This document shows, one piece after another, positions 8,164 to 16,287 of a stretch of DNA of 34,075 bases. Source of the stretch: Eubacteriales bacterium. Lineage in GTDB: Bacteria; Bacillota; Clostridia; Peptostreptococcales; Anaerovoracaceae. A program made the translations under genes and the position numbers. Position 1 is the first letter of the stretch; each line of letters begins with the position of its first letter. The stretch covers positions 1 through 34,075 of the forward strand of contig JAQWBM010000026.1 of the NCBI GenBank assembly GCA_028706405.1. Reading direction: 5' to 3'. The notes under the pieces were generated by a model, which saw nothing but the letters and a program-made list of their open reading frames with translations, did no database searches and was not told the origin of the DNA.

Positions 8164-8848
8164 ATTCTTCAGTATGAATCCTATTTCAGGTATGCTTTTG
8201 ACAATAGGGTGCTATTGGATCGGATATGCAATATTTGAAAAAACAAAGCTGACAATACTGCAACCAATTCTTACATCCTCATTGATTATTATTGCCTTTT
8301 TAATTTTTGCAGATATTCCTTTTGAAGTATATAATGATCAAAACATGGTGCTGAATTATATTTTGCCTCTCACTGCAGTTGTGCTTGCAGTGCCTCTTTA
8401 TCGGAATATTCATGTTATGAAAAAGCATGCTTTTCCGATTCTGGCGGGAATTACAGCCGGAACTCTGGCTACTATGGGCTCACTTATACTCATTGGTAAG
8501 CTGATTGGTACAAATAATCAAATTTTGGTTTCCATGCTCCCAAAGAGTGCGACAAATCCGATTGCCATCGAAGTCTCGGGTATAATCGGAGGGATGCCGT
8601 TTTTGACAGTTTCTTTAGTAGTTATTACAGGAATATTCGGCGGCATTCTCGGTCCGGAAATACTAAAACTGATGAAAATAAAGAATGAAGTTGCAAAAGG
8701 GATTGCCCTGGGCAGTATGAGCCATGCGATTGGAACAGTAAGAGCTTTTAAGGAGGGAGAAGTGGAAGGTGCCATGAGCAGCCTTGCTATGGCTATTGCA
8801 GGCACTCTGACGGCGATTCTGTCTCCTCTTTACGTTTTACTTATTTGA
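8150..8848 (+). CDS. lrgB: LrgB/CidB-family membrane protein
   Basis: The partner of the preceding LrgA-like protein. The 232 residues are hydrophobic with about seven helices and the family segments MLPKSATNPIAIEVS and AIGLGSMSHAIGT-like (here GIALGSMSHAIGTVRAF). It starts inside the end of lrgA, consistent with translational coupling. The physiological role of this family outside staphylococci and bacilli is not settled. No further gene is coupled downstream; the M23 gene follows after 142 bases. Confidence 0.92.
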   Translation: MILSEFFSMNPISGMLLTIGCYWIGYAIFEKTKLTILQPILTSSLIIIAFLIFADIPFEVYNDQNMVLNYILPLTAVVLAVPLYRNIHVMKKHAFPILAGITAGTLATMGSLILIGKLIGTNNQILVSMLPKSATNPIAIEVSGIIGGMPFLTVSLVVITGIFGGILGPEILKLMKIKNEVAKGIALGSMSHAIGTVRAFKEGEVEGAMSSLAMAIAGTLTAILSPLYVLLI

Positions 8849-8990
8849 GAAAACAATACATATAGCCTGTCTGTTGTTTTTGCTTAAGCCTAACCCCATT
8901 GTATAGAAAATTATAAATAAAAATGATTAGTAATCTCTGACAGTATGAATTTTCAGAAAGAAGGAAATAATACTGTTGGAGGTGTTTAAT

Positions 8991-9662
8991 ATGCGAGTGA
9001 AAAAAAAACCAAATGATAAAGTTGCTGTTGCACTTGTTTTATGTTTCTGCGTGATTGCTATTGCTTCAATATTCTCAATGAGATCAAATTTTAGCCAGCT
9101 TGACCTTGATGGCAAAGATAATATCAATATTGCACAGGAGGACAATGGTATAATCGATAATGAGCAGGATGTGGTTAAGCCTGTGCCTACCGTTGACAGT
9201 ACTAAACAAAAGCAGGATCAAACGGATCAGAATGGAACAAATGAGCAGCAAAGTGCGGGTTCCTTTGCTATGCCATTGGAAGGTAAGATTACAAAGGGAT
9301 TTTCTTTAAAAGAACCGATTTATTCTCAAACGCTGGACCAGTTTGTTGTTCATAGTGGAATTGATATTGAGGCTCCCGCGGATACTAAGGTTTTAGCCGC
9401 CGGTGACGGAACAATTACAAAAGTCTATAATGACGACAAACTTGGGACAACCATAGAAATATCACACGGAAATGGATTGGTTACCAGATACTGCAATCTT
9501 AGTACAGCTAAAATGATTGGAGAGGGCGATGTCGTAAAAAAGGGACAGCCCATAAGCGGAGTTGGAAGCTCAGCCTTATTTGAAAGCCTGGAATCTTCGC
9601 ATTTACATTTTGAAGTATTAAAAGACGGAGTTGCAATTGACCCAAACGATTATTTGAGATAA
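8991..9662 (+). CDS. Membrane-anchored M23 (LytM) peptidase-like protein, SpoIIQ-like
   Basis: A single N-terminal membrane helix (about 11-30), a polar linker rich in Gln and Asp (35-90) and a LytM/M23 domain (about 93-223). Zinc ligands are present: His121 and Asp125 in HSGIDIEAP, and His204-x-His206 in SHLHFEV. The protein could therefore be an active endopeptidase. Size, topology and the ending HFEVLKDGVAIDPNDYL resemble SpoIIQ, the forespore protein that contacts SpoIIIAH during engulfment; clostridial versions often keep the zinc ligands. SpoIID and SpoIIID are not adjacent, so the name is tentative. The start at 8991 is preferred because TTGGAGG lies eight bases upstream. Confidence 0.85.
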   Translation: MRVKKKPNDKVAVALVLCFCVIAIASIFSMRSNFSQLDLDGKDNINIAQEDNGIIDNEQDVVKPVPTVDSTKQKQDQTDQNGTNEQQSAGSFAMPLEGKITKGFSLKEPIYSQTLDQFVVHSGIDIEAPADTKVLAAGDGTITKVYNDDKLGTTIEISHGNGLVTRYCNLSTAKMIGEGDVVKKGQPISGVGSSALFESLESSHLHFEVLKDGVAIDPNDYLR

Positions 9663-9668
9663 TTCACG

Positions 9669-9716
9669 GGCCGCAGATTGTCGAAGAAGGGAATCTGTGG
9701 CTTTGTCATAGTTTTT
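9669..9716 (+). terminator. Probable terminator after the M23 gene
   Basis: The stem CCGCAGATT (9671-9679) with AATCTGTGG (9692-9700) extends by two further pairs. A T-run follows at 9712-9716, some ten bases from the stem, so efficiency may be moderate. Confidence 0.5.
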
Positions 9717-9830
9717 TACCGGCAGCATTTCGGATACGCAACTCCATCTTGCGGTCAGATTTGCTGTATGATATAATTTTCTTGCCCGTATCTGCGATGG
9801 TTTCATAGAGAATGAGGACTGGTCCCAACC

Positions 9831-10520
9831 ATGGAAAATCCGGAAAATAACCACGAATTAAGCAAGGACAGGATCAATATGCTTCAGGCGTCGATTAACC
9901 GCGCCTTCCTGAACGACTTTGATATCCCAAGCCGTGACATGGTCGTCGGGAAATATAATATCTTCAAGGACCCGGAAGTGGAGAAAATGGGCGCTTTGCA
10001 ATTTATAAAAGAAATATTCGGAGGCAGGGGCGCATATACGATTAGAAATATAAAAGTTCCCATAAAATCGATTCGGGAGGCTTATCAAACGGACAGCATC
10101 GATGTCGATGCCATGTATCAGGACGTGACGGGCTTTCCCATTTTTGATGAGCACGGCGAGGTGTCCCATGTTGTGCTCATGTTCATCACCCCCAGAAGGG
10201 TATACAAGGGAAAGGCCGGCATCTCAAAAGCAATAGAATACCTCGATAATCACTGGGACAAGAAGTTCGATTTAAAAGAGACGGCAAAAGCGGCGAATCT
10301 GAGCCCTTCTCATTTTATCCGCGTGTTTAAAAGCGATATGGGCATAACGCCAAAAAATCTCAAAATTGAGAATCTGATGGAAAAGCTGCGCGATCCGAAT
10401 TTCACAGTGAAAGAATCCTTTGACGCCTGCGGACTGGAATATACAGGGCAGATTTTCGGTATTTTTAAAAATCGCGTGGGAGTTACTCCTGCGCAATACA
10501 GGGAAATGACAATGAAATAA
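9831..10520 (+). CDS. AraC-family transcriptional regulator with PAS-like sensor domain
   Basis: The first half (about 10-120) looks like a PAS fold missing its first strands: NRAFLNDFDI, VVGKYNIFKDPE, then GFPIFDEHGEVSHVVLMF. The second half (about 127-229) is an AraC DNA-binding domain with two helix-turn-helix units (AAKAANLSPSHFIRVFK and FDACGLEYTGQIFGIFK...GVTPAQYR). It probably senses a small ligand or intermediate and controls neighbouring catabolic genes such as the dehydratase at 11271; this is inference. An in-frame stop at 9813 limits upstream extension. ATG 9831 has a weak site; an internal ATG before LQASINRAF also has a purine-rich stretch upstream. It is homologous to the truncated AraC gene opposite. 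Confidence 0.82.
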   Translation: MENPENNHELSKDRINMLQASINRAFLNDFDIPSRDMVVGKYNIFKDPEVEKMGALQFIKEIFGGRGAYTIRNIKVPIKSIREAYQTDSIDVDAMYQDVTGFPIFDEHGEVSHVVLMFITPRRVYKGKAGISKAIEYLDNHWDKKFDLKETAKAANLSPSHFIRVFKSDMGITPKNLKIENLMEKLRDPNFTVKESFDACGLEYTGQIFGIFKNRVGVTPAQYREMTMK

Positions 10521-10525
10521 GCCAT

Positions 10526-10564
10526 AAAAAAGAGATATATGTATTTTAGCATATATCTCTTTTT
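10526..10564. terminator. Bidirectional terminator between two AraC genes
   Basis: A perfect 15-base stem pairs AAAAAGAGATATATG with CATATATCTCTTTTT around an eight-base loop. The A-run on one side and T-run on the other make it usable from both convergent genes. Confidence 0.85.
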
Positions 10565-10570
10565 CCGCTA

Positions 10571-11092
10571 CTATTTAGTTTTTTCTTCTTTTAACATCCT
10601 GCGGTACTGAGTCGGCGACATGCCGACCTTTTTTCTGAACAATCCGGCAAAATACCCGTGATAATCAATGCCGCACTCCGAAAAGGCTTCGGAAATGGAA
10701 AGGCTTTCATCCTTTAAGTGCTCCTGTAGTTTTCGTATCTTGACGCTCATATAGTAGTCCCGAGACGTAATTCCGGCGTGTTTTTTAAAAAGCCGCTGAA
10801 AATGGTTCGGGCTTAAATTTGCAGCATTAGCCGCTTCCCGTGCGTCGTATTTCTCACGCCAGTGTTCTTTCAGCCGGTTTGCCAATCGCGTTATTGCCGC
10901 GAGCAAGAAAGGCAGCAGCGGAAGCAACAGCGGAGAGGGAGGCCTGATAGGAAATATCGGTCTGAAAAACCTCATGGGCAGAGATTGATAACTGATGGGA
11001 TCCTGGGCCTCGGGACATATAATACGGAGAAAAACAGGTTGGAGAAATGAATTTTTCAACCCGTTTTTTTTTGCAGGAAACTGAATTGGCAA
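10571..11092 (-). pseudogene. AraC-family regulator, C-terminal domain only (5'-truncated remnant)
   Basis: The last 100 or so codons (about 10571-10875) encode a full AraC DNA-binding domain: AANAANLSPNHFQRLFKKHAGIT and a second unit with CGIDYHGYFAGLFRKKVGMSPTQYRR. It is clearly related to the AraC protein at 9831. Upstream, the reading frame continues as a low-complexity Pro/Leu-rich stretch without any sensor-domain similarity, and the other minus frames show none either. The gene therefore seems to have lost its sensor half. It lies divergent from the dehydratase gene, the usual position of a local activator, so it may be the remnant of the original regulator. A short DNA-binding protein could still be made. 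Confidence 0.6.
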
Positions 11093-11270
11093 AAATAGGC
11101 AAGCAGATGTAAACTTTTTACAGAATGCTAAAAGTGTAAATTTAAATTTGCAGGGTATAAATAATGCATATGAAGCACCGAAAACCCGCCAAAGACAGAT
11201 GCCTGCGGCGGTACCGGGCGTCCGGTATTCATCAAATGTTACTGGAATAAACCGAAAGGAGAATTACGAA

Positions 11271-12713
11271 ATGTTAAAAAACGGAAAAGAATATATTGAG
11301 AGCCTCAGAAAACTGAATTTAAATGTCTATATGTTTGGTGAAAAGGTGGAATCGCCTGTGAGCCACCCGATCATTATACCATCCATGAATGCCGTAGCCA
11401 TGACCTACGATTTGGCGCTGGATCCGCTGTATGAGGATTTGATGACAGTAAAATCACATATCACAGGACAGAAAATAAACCTGTTCAACCACGTGTTCCA
11501 GAGCACCGGCGATCTGGTAAAAAAGGTAAAGCGGCAGAGGATGCTGGGTCAGAAAACGGCCTGCTGCTTTCAGCGCTGCGTAGGACAGGACGCTTTCAAC
11601 GCGGTTTACAGTACTGCATATGAAATCGATAAAAAGTATGGTACCGACTATCAGGAGCGGTTCAATAAGTTCCTTGCCTATGTGCAGGAGAACGACCTTA
11701 TAGTGGACGGCGCCATGACTGATGTAAAGGGAGACCGCGGGTTATCCCCCAGCGCTCAGAAAGATCCGGACCTGTACCTGAGAGTCGTGGAGAGAAGGCC
11801 TGACGGTATAGTTGTGAACGGCTGCAAAGCGCACCAGACGGGAATCGTGAACTCCCATGAAGTCCTTTGCATGCCTACCATAGCAATGAAACCGGAGGAC
11901 AAGGATTACGCCGTTTCCTTTACGGTTCCTACCGACTCTCCGGGAATCACCATCATCTACGGCCGTCAGTCATGCGATACAAGAAAGCTGGAGGGCTCGG
12001 AGATCGATGTTGGCAACAGCAGGTTTGGAGGTCATGAAGCTCTCGTTGTCTTCGATAATGTATTTGTTCCCAACGAGAGGGTATTTTTGGACGGTGAGAC
12101 GGAATTTGTCGGGATGCTGGTGGAGCGGTTTGCCGGCCACCACAGACCCAGCTACGCATGTAAGGCTGGCGTAGGTGACGTGCTTATCGGGGCTGCCGCT
12201 CTTGCCGCCGATTACAACGGCGTTGCCAAGACCTCCCATATCAAGGACAAGCTCATTGAAATGACCCATTTGAACGAGACTATCTATTCCGCAGCTTTGG
12301 CCTGCTCTTATGAAGGGGCGCCAACTCCTTCCGGTGCTTACCTCATCGACCTGCTGCTGGCTAACGTATGCAAGCAGAATGTAACGAGATTTCCTTACGA
12401 AATGTGCCGCCTGGCGGAGGACATCGCGGGAGGGCTTATGGTCACCCAACCGTCGGAAAAGGATTACAGAAGCGAAGCTGTGGGGCACTATGTCGAAAAA
12501 TACCTGAAAGGTGTCGATTCCGTCCCCACCGAGCATAGGCTCCGTATCTTACGGCTGATCGAGAACCTGACCCTGGGTACAGGCGCTGTCGGTTACCGCA
12601 CCGAATCCATGCACGGAGCCGGTTCACCCCAGGCCCAGAGGATTATGATCCAGAGGCTGGGGAATTTTGAACACAAAAAAGAACTGGCAAAGAATATCGC
12701 GAAGATCGATTAA
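11271..12713 (+). CDS. abfD: 4-hydroxybutyryl-CoA dehydratase / vinylacetyl-CoA isomerase family (AbfD-like)
   Basis: A [4Fe-4S] and FAD enzyme that dehydrates 4-hydroxybutyryl-CoA to crotonyl-CoA in the family prototype from Clostridium aminobutyricum. The 480-residue protein keeps the key positions: Cys99 and Cys103 in CCFQRCVG, His291 and Cys297 in HHRPSYACK, Tyr295, Thr190 in KAHQTG, Glu256 in GGHEAL, and the glutamate in RLIENLTLG. Compared with my memory of AbfD, one residue is missing between the cluster His and Cys. The start is at 11271 because AAAGGAG lies eight bases upstream; the frame is open further upstream without similarity. No CoA transferase or 4-hydroxybutyrate dehydrogenase is adjacent, so the physiological substrate remains open. 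Base composition is GC-richer than the window average. Confidence 0.85.
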   Translation: MLKNGKEYIESLRKLNLNVYMFGEKVESPVSHPIIIPSMNAVAMTYDLALDPLYEDLMTVKSHITGQKINLFNHVFQSTGDLVKKVKRQRMLGQKTACCFQRCVGQDAFNAVYSTAYEIDKKYGTDYQERFNKFLAYVQENDLIVDGAMTDVKGDRGLSPSAQKDPDLYLRVVERRPDGIVVNGCKAHQTGIVNSHEVLCMPTIAMKPEDKDYAVSFTVPTDSPGITIIYGRQSCDTRKLEGSEIDVGNSRFGGHEALVVFDNVFVPNERVFLDGETEFVGMLVERFAGHHRPSYACKAGVGDVLIGAAALAADYNGVAKTSHIKDKLIEMTHLNETIYSAALACSYEGAPTPSGAYLIDLLLANVCKQNVTRFPYEMCRLAEDIAGGLMVTQPSEKDYRSEAVGHYVEKYLKGVDSVPTEHRLRILRLIENLTLGTGAVGYRTESMHGAGSPQAQRIMIQRLGNFEHKKELAKNIAKID

Positions 12714-12724
12714 GCTGCCACAGC

Positions 12725-12766
12725 AAAAACTCCGCTTTAGCTGAAAAGCCTCGGCGGAGTTTTTTT
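12725..12766. terminator. Bidirectional terminator after the dehydratase gene
   Basis: AAAAACTCCGC (12725-12735) pairs with GCGGAGTTTTT (12754-12764) and is followed by more T residues. It lies between the convergent dehydratase and SLH-protein genes. Confidence 0.85.
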
Positions 12767-12796
12767 ATACTGTTACAATATGGAGCAGATAGGGGA

Positions 12797-14210
12797 TCAC
12801 ATGGTTGTGTTTTCAATGAATCTCTGAAGAATGGCTGCGACTTGTGCACGATGGGCGCTGCCTTTCGGATCGAGCTTATTATTTCCCATGCCGCTTAAAA
12901 GCTTGCTTTTTACCGCCCATTTCATGGCGTTTCCAGCCCAATCAGATACATCGTCCGTATCGGTAAAGGATGTAAGATCGCTCAGACCGCTTAAATCGTA
13001 TCCTTTGTATGCCGCGTAGCGGTAGATGATTGCCGCCGTTTGCTCACGGGTGATAGCGGCTTCGGGATTGAATTTCCCGCCATATCCTTCGGCAATACCG
13101 TTTACCGCCGCCCAGCTTATTGCATCAGCGTACCACATTCCGTCTGCTACGTCGGCGAAGCTATGCATTGTCGGGACAGGCGAGCCTTCAAGCCTCCACA
13201 GGATGGTCACGACCATGCCCCTTGTCGTTGTGCCGGAAGGGTTAAAACGCTTGTTTCCAACGCCGTCCATCAAACCGTTTGTATAGGCATAAGCCACATT
13301 CTCATAATACCACTCTCCGCCGCTTAAATCACCGAACGGGAAATAAGCAAGCACATATTGAGAAAAGTGATCGGTTTTGAAAGCCAGCATACCGTCCTTA
13401 TAACTGCAATCAACCGGCGTCAGTGTACCATCGTCCGCGAGATGCCACACAACGATACTGTCCGCACTTTCGCCTTCCGCAAGCGTATACGGGATACTGA
13501 CCGCGGCGCTGCCGCCTCCGAAATCGGAGATCAGGCTGCCGTTCGACATCACGGACAGATCGATCACAGGACGGTCACCTACAAGTGCCTGCTGCTCCTG
13601 AGTCAGTTTTTCTTTTGCAACATCAGCTACGGAAATTGTAACATTTGTGCCTGCGGCCGCCTTGCCGATGCTTGCCAGCGCATCGCCGTCAAAGGTCACC
13701 GCACCCACCGGTGTCGTAACCGTAAGAGATGCGTCTGAGCCTGCCAGTTTGCTGACGGAGACCGCCGGAATTGTCGTTTTAACTTCTGTCGCTCTTTCTG
13801 ACGCGTTCACAACAAGGTTTATATTCGCCGAGGTGTTGCTTTTGGCCGCCGCTTCCAGCGCGGCGTCTATCGCCTTGGTCATGGTTGCCTCAGTTACTGT
13901 GGCCGTGGCAGACGTGCCGGTTGAAGAGGGTTTGATTTCCGTGGTGACTGTTGTGACGTCACCCTTGGTGACGGAAGCTTCGGAAGAAGACGCAGCTGTA
14001 CCTCCGCCTCCGCCTCCGCCGCCACCCCTGTTGTCGTTGTTGCCGTCATTTGAAGAGTTGGTAAAGCTCATTTCAAAGGTGGAAAAGCTCGTTGCGTTGA
14101 CTTCCGCATATTTATTTCCCGAAACGTCGGTCAGCACCGGGTAGTAGTTGGTGGAGCCGTTGTGCGTGACGGCTGCATAGCTCTCCGTGACATTGGAATC
14201 TTGATGCCGT
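12797..14210 (-). pseudogene. SLH-domain surface protein, 5'-truncated
   Basis: The C-terminal part (about 180 residues) holds three S-layer homology repeats, each with the pattern W-Y...A...G-L-x-G...F-x-P...T-R-x-x: GGEWYYENVAYAYTNGLMDG, MWYADAISWAAVNGIAEG and DWAGNAMKWAVKSKLLSG. Before it come a beta-rich Ala/Thr/Val region and a glycine run (GGGGGGGGG) acting as a linker. SLH domains bind pyruvylated secondary wall polymers on the cell surface. There is no signal peptide: the frame is open only to a stop at 14211-14213, and a GTG at 14137 is the first plausible start. The upstream codons (NVTESYAAVTHNGSTNYYPV) read as normal protein, so the gene has lost its 5' part. An unexported 446-residue product is possible but unlikely to function. 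Confidence 0.75.
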
Positions 14211-14217
14211 TATATTT

Positions 14218-15337
14218 TTGCTCAGCGGCATGGTCAATGGAAATGTTCCTAAAATTGAATATCCAGATCGCAGTTCCTTCTTTTACGGCAAGGAAATACT
14301 CGATAAAAACTCGGAAAGAATATTCGGCGCGCTGAATAAAAAGAGGCATTCCTCGATCATGGTTACTCTTCCTTTCGATGCCGCGGAGGATAAGAAGCTG
14401 GTATATAATCTGATTTCGCATGGCATGAACATTGCGAGAATCAACTGCGCCCACGACAACGAGGAAATCTGGGAAAAAACGATCAATAATATCAGGGCAG
14501 CTGAAAAAAAGCTGGGATTAAGCTGTAAGGTTCTCATGGATATTGCCGGACCAAAGTCACGGATAATAAGACTGACATCTTCTCTGAGCAACCCGGTTGT
14601 GAATCAGGGTGATTCCTTTCTTTTCACAGGCAGCCCTGTGATCAACAATTTTCACGGCATGGATATTGTCTGCGAAGGCGGTATTCCCGAAGTGATTCCC
14701 ATGCTTAAAATAGGAGATCCGGTGCTGATCGATGATGGAACGATCGAGTGCTCCGTTTCCAAAATCGTTAACGATGGAGTCATTCTCGAAGTGAATAAGG
14801 TTTCCGATAAAAAAGGAATACGCATGAAGGCGGAAAAGGGTCTGAATTTTCCTAATTCAAACGCAATGATCAGCACGCTTTCGGCAAAGGATTTGGGCTG
14901 CGGAAATCCCTATTATGGCGAAAATAGAAACCATTCAGGGAGTGGATAACCTTCCTGAGATCATTGTAGCGGCGGCGAGCAAAAACCCCGTTTGCGTGAT
15001 GATCGCGCGGGGGGATTTGGCTGTTGAAACCGGATATTTGAGGCTGGCTGAGCTTCAGGAGGAAATATTGTGGATTTGCGAGGCGGCACACGTGCCGGTC
15101 ATCTGGGCGACCCAGGTATTGGACAGCATGGTAAAAACAGGAATCCCCACAAGGGCGGAAATTACTGATGCCGCCATGGGAGGGAGAGTAGAATGCGTCA
15201 TGCTCAATAAGGGCACATTTTTATTGGAGGCGGTTTCCGCTTTAGACGATATATTAATCAAAATGCAGGAGCATCAATATAAGAAGACGCCAAGGCTGAG
15301 GGCTTTGGGTCTTGCCAAAAAGGGGCTGAAGGAATAA
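14218..15337 (+). pseudogene. Pyruvate-kinase-like protein, decayed (5' loss, internal deletion, frameshift)
   Basis: Two frames give consecutive parts of one protein. Frame 1 (14218 to about 14890) has IMVTLPFDAAEDKKLV, NIARINCAHD and LMDIAGPKSRI. Frame 2 (about 14903-15337) has [41 protein letters not shown] and [21 protein letters not shown]. These match the divergent pyruvate-kinase-like family (MVT-P...RINCAHD), not canonical Pyk. Between KDLG and IMAKIE roughly 35-40 residues expected in the family are missing, together with a change of frame. The N-terminal segment of about 100 residues is also absent. A single sequencing error cannot explain all this, so I call it a pseudogene. Confidence 0.8.
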
Positions 15338-15360
15338 TAATATTTTGCCCGAAACAATAA

Positions 15361-15387
15361 GAACCCCCCTAAAAACTAGGGGGGTTC
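15361..15387. terminator. Strong hairpin, probable terminator of the tRNA-Gly transcript
   Basis: GAACCCCCCTA (15361-15371) pairs perfectly with TAGGGGGGTTC (15377-15387) around AAAAC. On the minus strand it is followed by a T-rich stretch (TTATTGTTTC), which fits a terminator for the tRNA gene. On the plus strand no T-run follows. Confidence 0.65.
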
Positions 15388-15425
15388 CTGCCCTCTGAGA
15401 TTGTCCCAAAGGTGACGTCTAAATT

Positions 15426-15499
15426 TGGAGCGGGTGAAGGGAATCGAACCCTCGTATCCAGCTTGGGAAGCTGGTGTTCTGCCATTGAACTACACCCGC
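15426..15499 (-). tRNA. tRNA-Gly (anticodon CCC)
   Basis: On the minus strand the sequence folds as a complete cloverleaf. The acceptor stem is GCGGGTG/CACCCGC, the anticodon arm CCAGC-TTCCCAA-GCTGG gives anticodon CCC (codon GGG), and the T arm is AGGGTTCGATTCCCT. Discriminator T is followed by an encoded CCA (complement of 15426-15428). No neighbouring tRNA is present. Confidence 0.95.
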
Positions 15500-16022
15500 A
15501 AACACACGCACTGAGCTATAAATGGAAAAGGTGACAACAACCAAATCCATTGTCACACTAATAAATATTATCTTAAAGCCAAAAAAAATGCAAGCTTTTT
15601 ATTGGCGGTTTTGCCGGCATTTGAGAATTTGGGTAAGCCAGAGACCGAGAGATGATTGGCTGCCAAGTCTCTTAGCCAATCATCTCGGTCTCTGGCTTAC
15701 CCCGATAAAAAGTGTCGCCGCCTGTGGATTAATATTGTAGAATTTTGGAAAAATGAAAATGTAACTATTGAAAAGGCTATGTTCAGGCTCGTTTTAGTTA
15801 TGCACAGGCAGATGTGAATTTAATTGTATACGATTTATAGAAATATGTGGAAAAAGGATACAATCCTTAAAATATAATGGATTTTAGCTGTTGAAAAGTA
15901 ACTGTGGACGGATAGATATAAGTTCACATAATACGACAACATATGGCAACAGCTTCCCTTTTTCATTACAATAATTGCAATAAATAATAAACTATGTTTC
16001 AACGTTGTTTCAACGTTTCAAC
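15500..16022. other. Long non-coding AT-rich stretch
   Basis: No supportable gene lies between the tRNA and the ferredoxin. An open frame at 15522-15740 runs through the large inverted repeat and has no recognisable protein. The remainder is AT-rich with short hairpins (for example AAGGAT-ACA-ATCCTT near 15855) and, at 15996-16022, three close copies of GTTTCAAC next to the ferredoxin stop codon. Confidence 0.6.
15631..15702. repeat. Large inverted repeat (about 29-bp arms)
   Basis: The left arm (15631-15661, GGGTAAGCCAGAGACCGAGA onward) is complementary to the right arm (15674-15702) apart from two extra bases (GA) on the left. The loop is 12 bases. Outside it, GGCGG (about 15604) and CCGCC (about 15717) can extend the symmetry. 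It has no T-run and follows no gene, so an ordinary terminator is unlikely; a miniature transposable element is possible. Confidence 0.75.
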
Positions 16023-16211
16023 TTATTCCACAACGATCACGGAAACGGGGCAGCTTTCGGCGGCTTCTTGTGCGTTGCCTTCCGCATCGGTAGGAATCTC
16101 AGCTGCAATTACTTCCGCCAAACCGTCATCAGCCATTTGAAATACCTCTGGACAAATGTCTGGGCAAAGCCCGCATCCTATACAGCCGGTTCGATCAATT
16201 GTTGCTTTCAT
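16023..16211 (-). CDS. Ferredoxin, single [4Fe-4S] type
   Basis: A 62-residue electron carrier. Cluster ligands are Cys10, Cys13 and Cys16 in CIGCGLCPDIC plus a distal Cys in ESCPVSVI; the extra Cys20 is where related ferredoxins have a disulphide or second-site remnant. The acidic body fits a small soluble ferredoxin. AGGAGG lies a few bases before the ATG at 16211. It follows the cupin gene on the same strand after 76 bases, which may hold its own promoter. PFOR at 30282 or the oxidoreductase at 16922 could be partners; this is inference. Confidence 0.93.
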   Translation of the reverse strand: MKATIDRTGCIGCGLCPDICPEVFQMADDGLAEVIAAEIPTDAEGNAQEAAESCPVSVIVVE

Positions 16212-16287
16212 ACTTCATCCTCCTGAATAATGTTCTGTAATGATATTATATCTGTGTAAGAGCAGAATCATACATGCCCGAAGCACC

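Noticed and set aside
10854..11102. 82-codon minus-strand frame as the missing sensor half of the AraC remnant
   Set aside because: Its sequence shows no PAS-like motifs such as those in the paralogue at 9831, so it does not restore the gene.
11148..11270. 41-codon N-terminal extension of the AbfD-like protein
   Set aside because: It lacks similarity to the family, whereas ATG 11271 has AAAGGAG at the right distance and gives family-like numbering of the cysteines.
15522..15740. Open frame of 72 codons after the tRNA gene
   Set aside because: It runs through the large inverted repeat, has no ribosome binding site and no recognisable protein.
15996..16022. Three close copies of GTTTCAAC, recalling CRISPR repeat ends
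   Set aside because: The copies are only eight bases long and spaced 11 and 8 bases apart, with no spacers or longer repeat; no cas genes are near.
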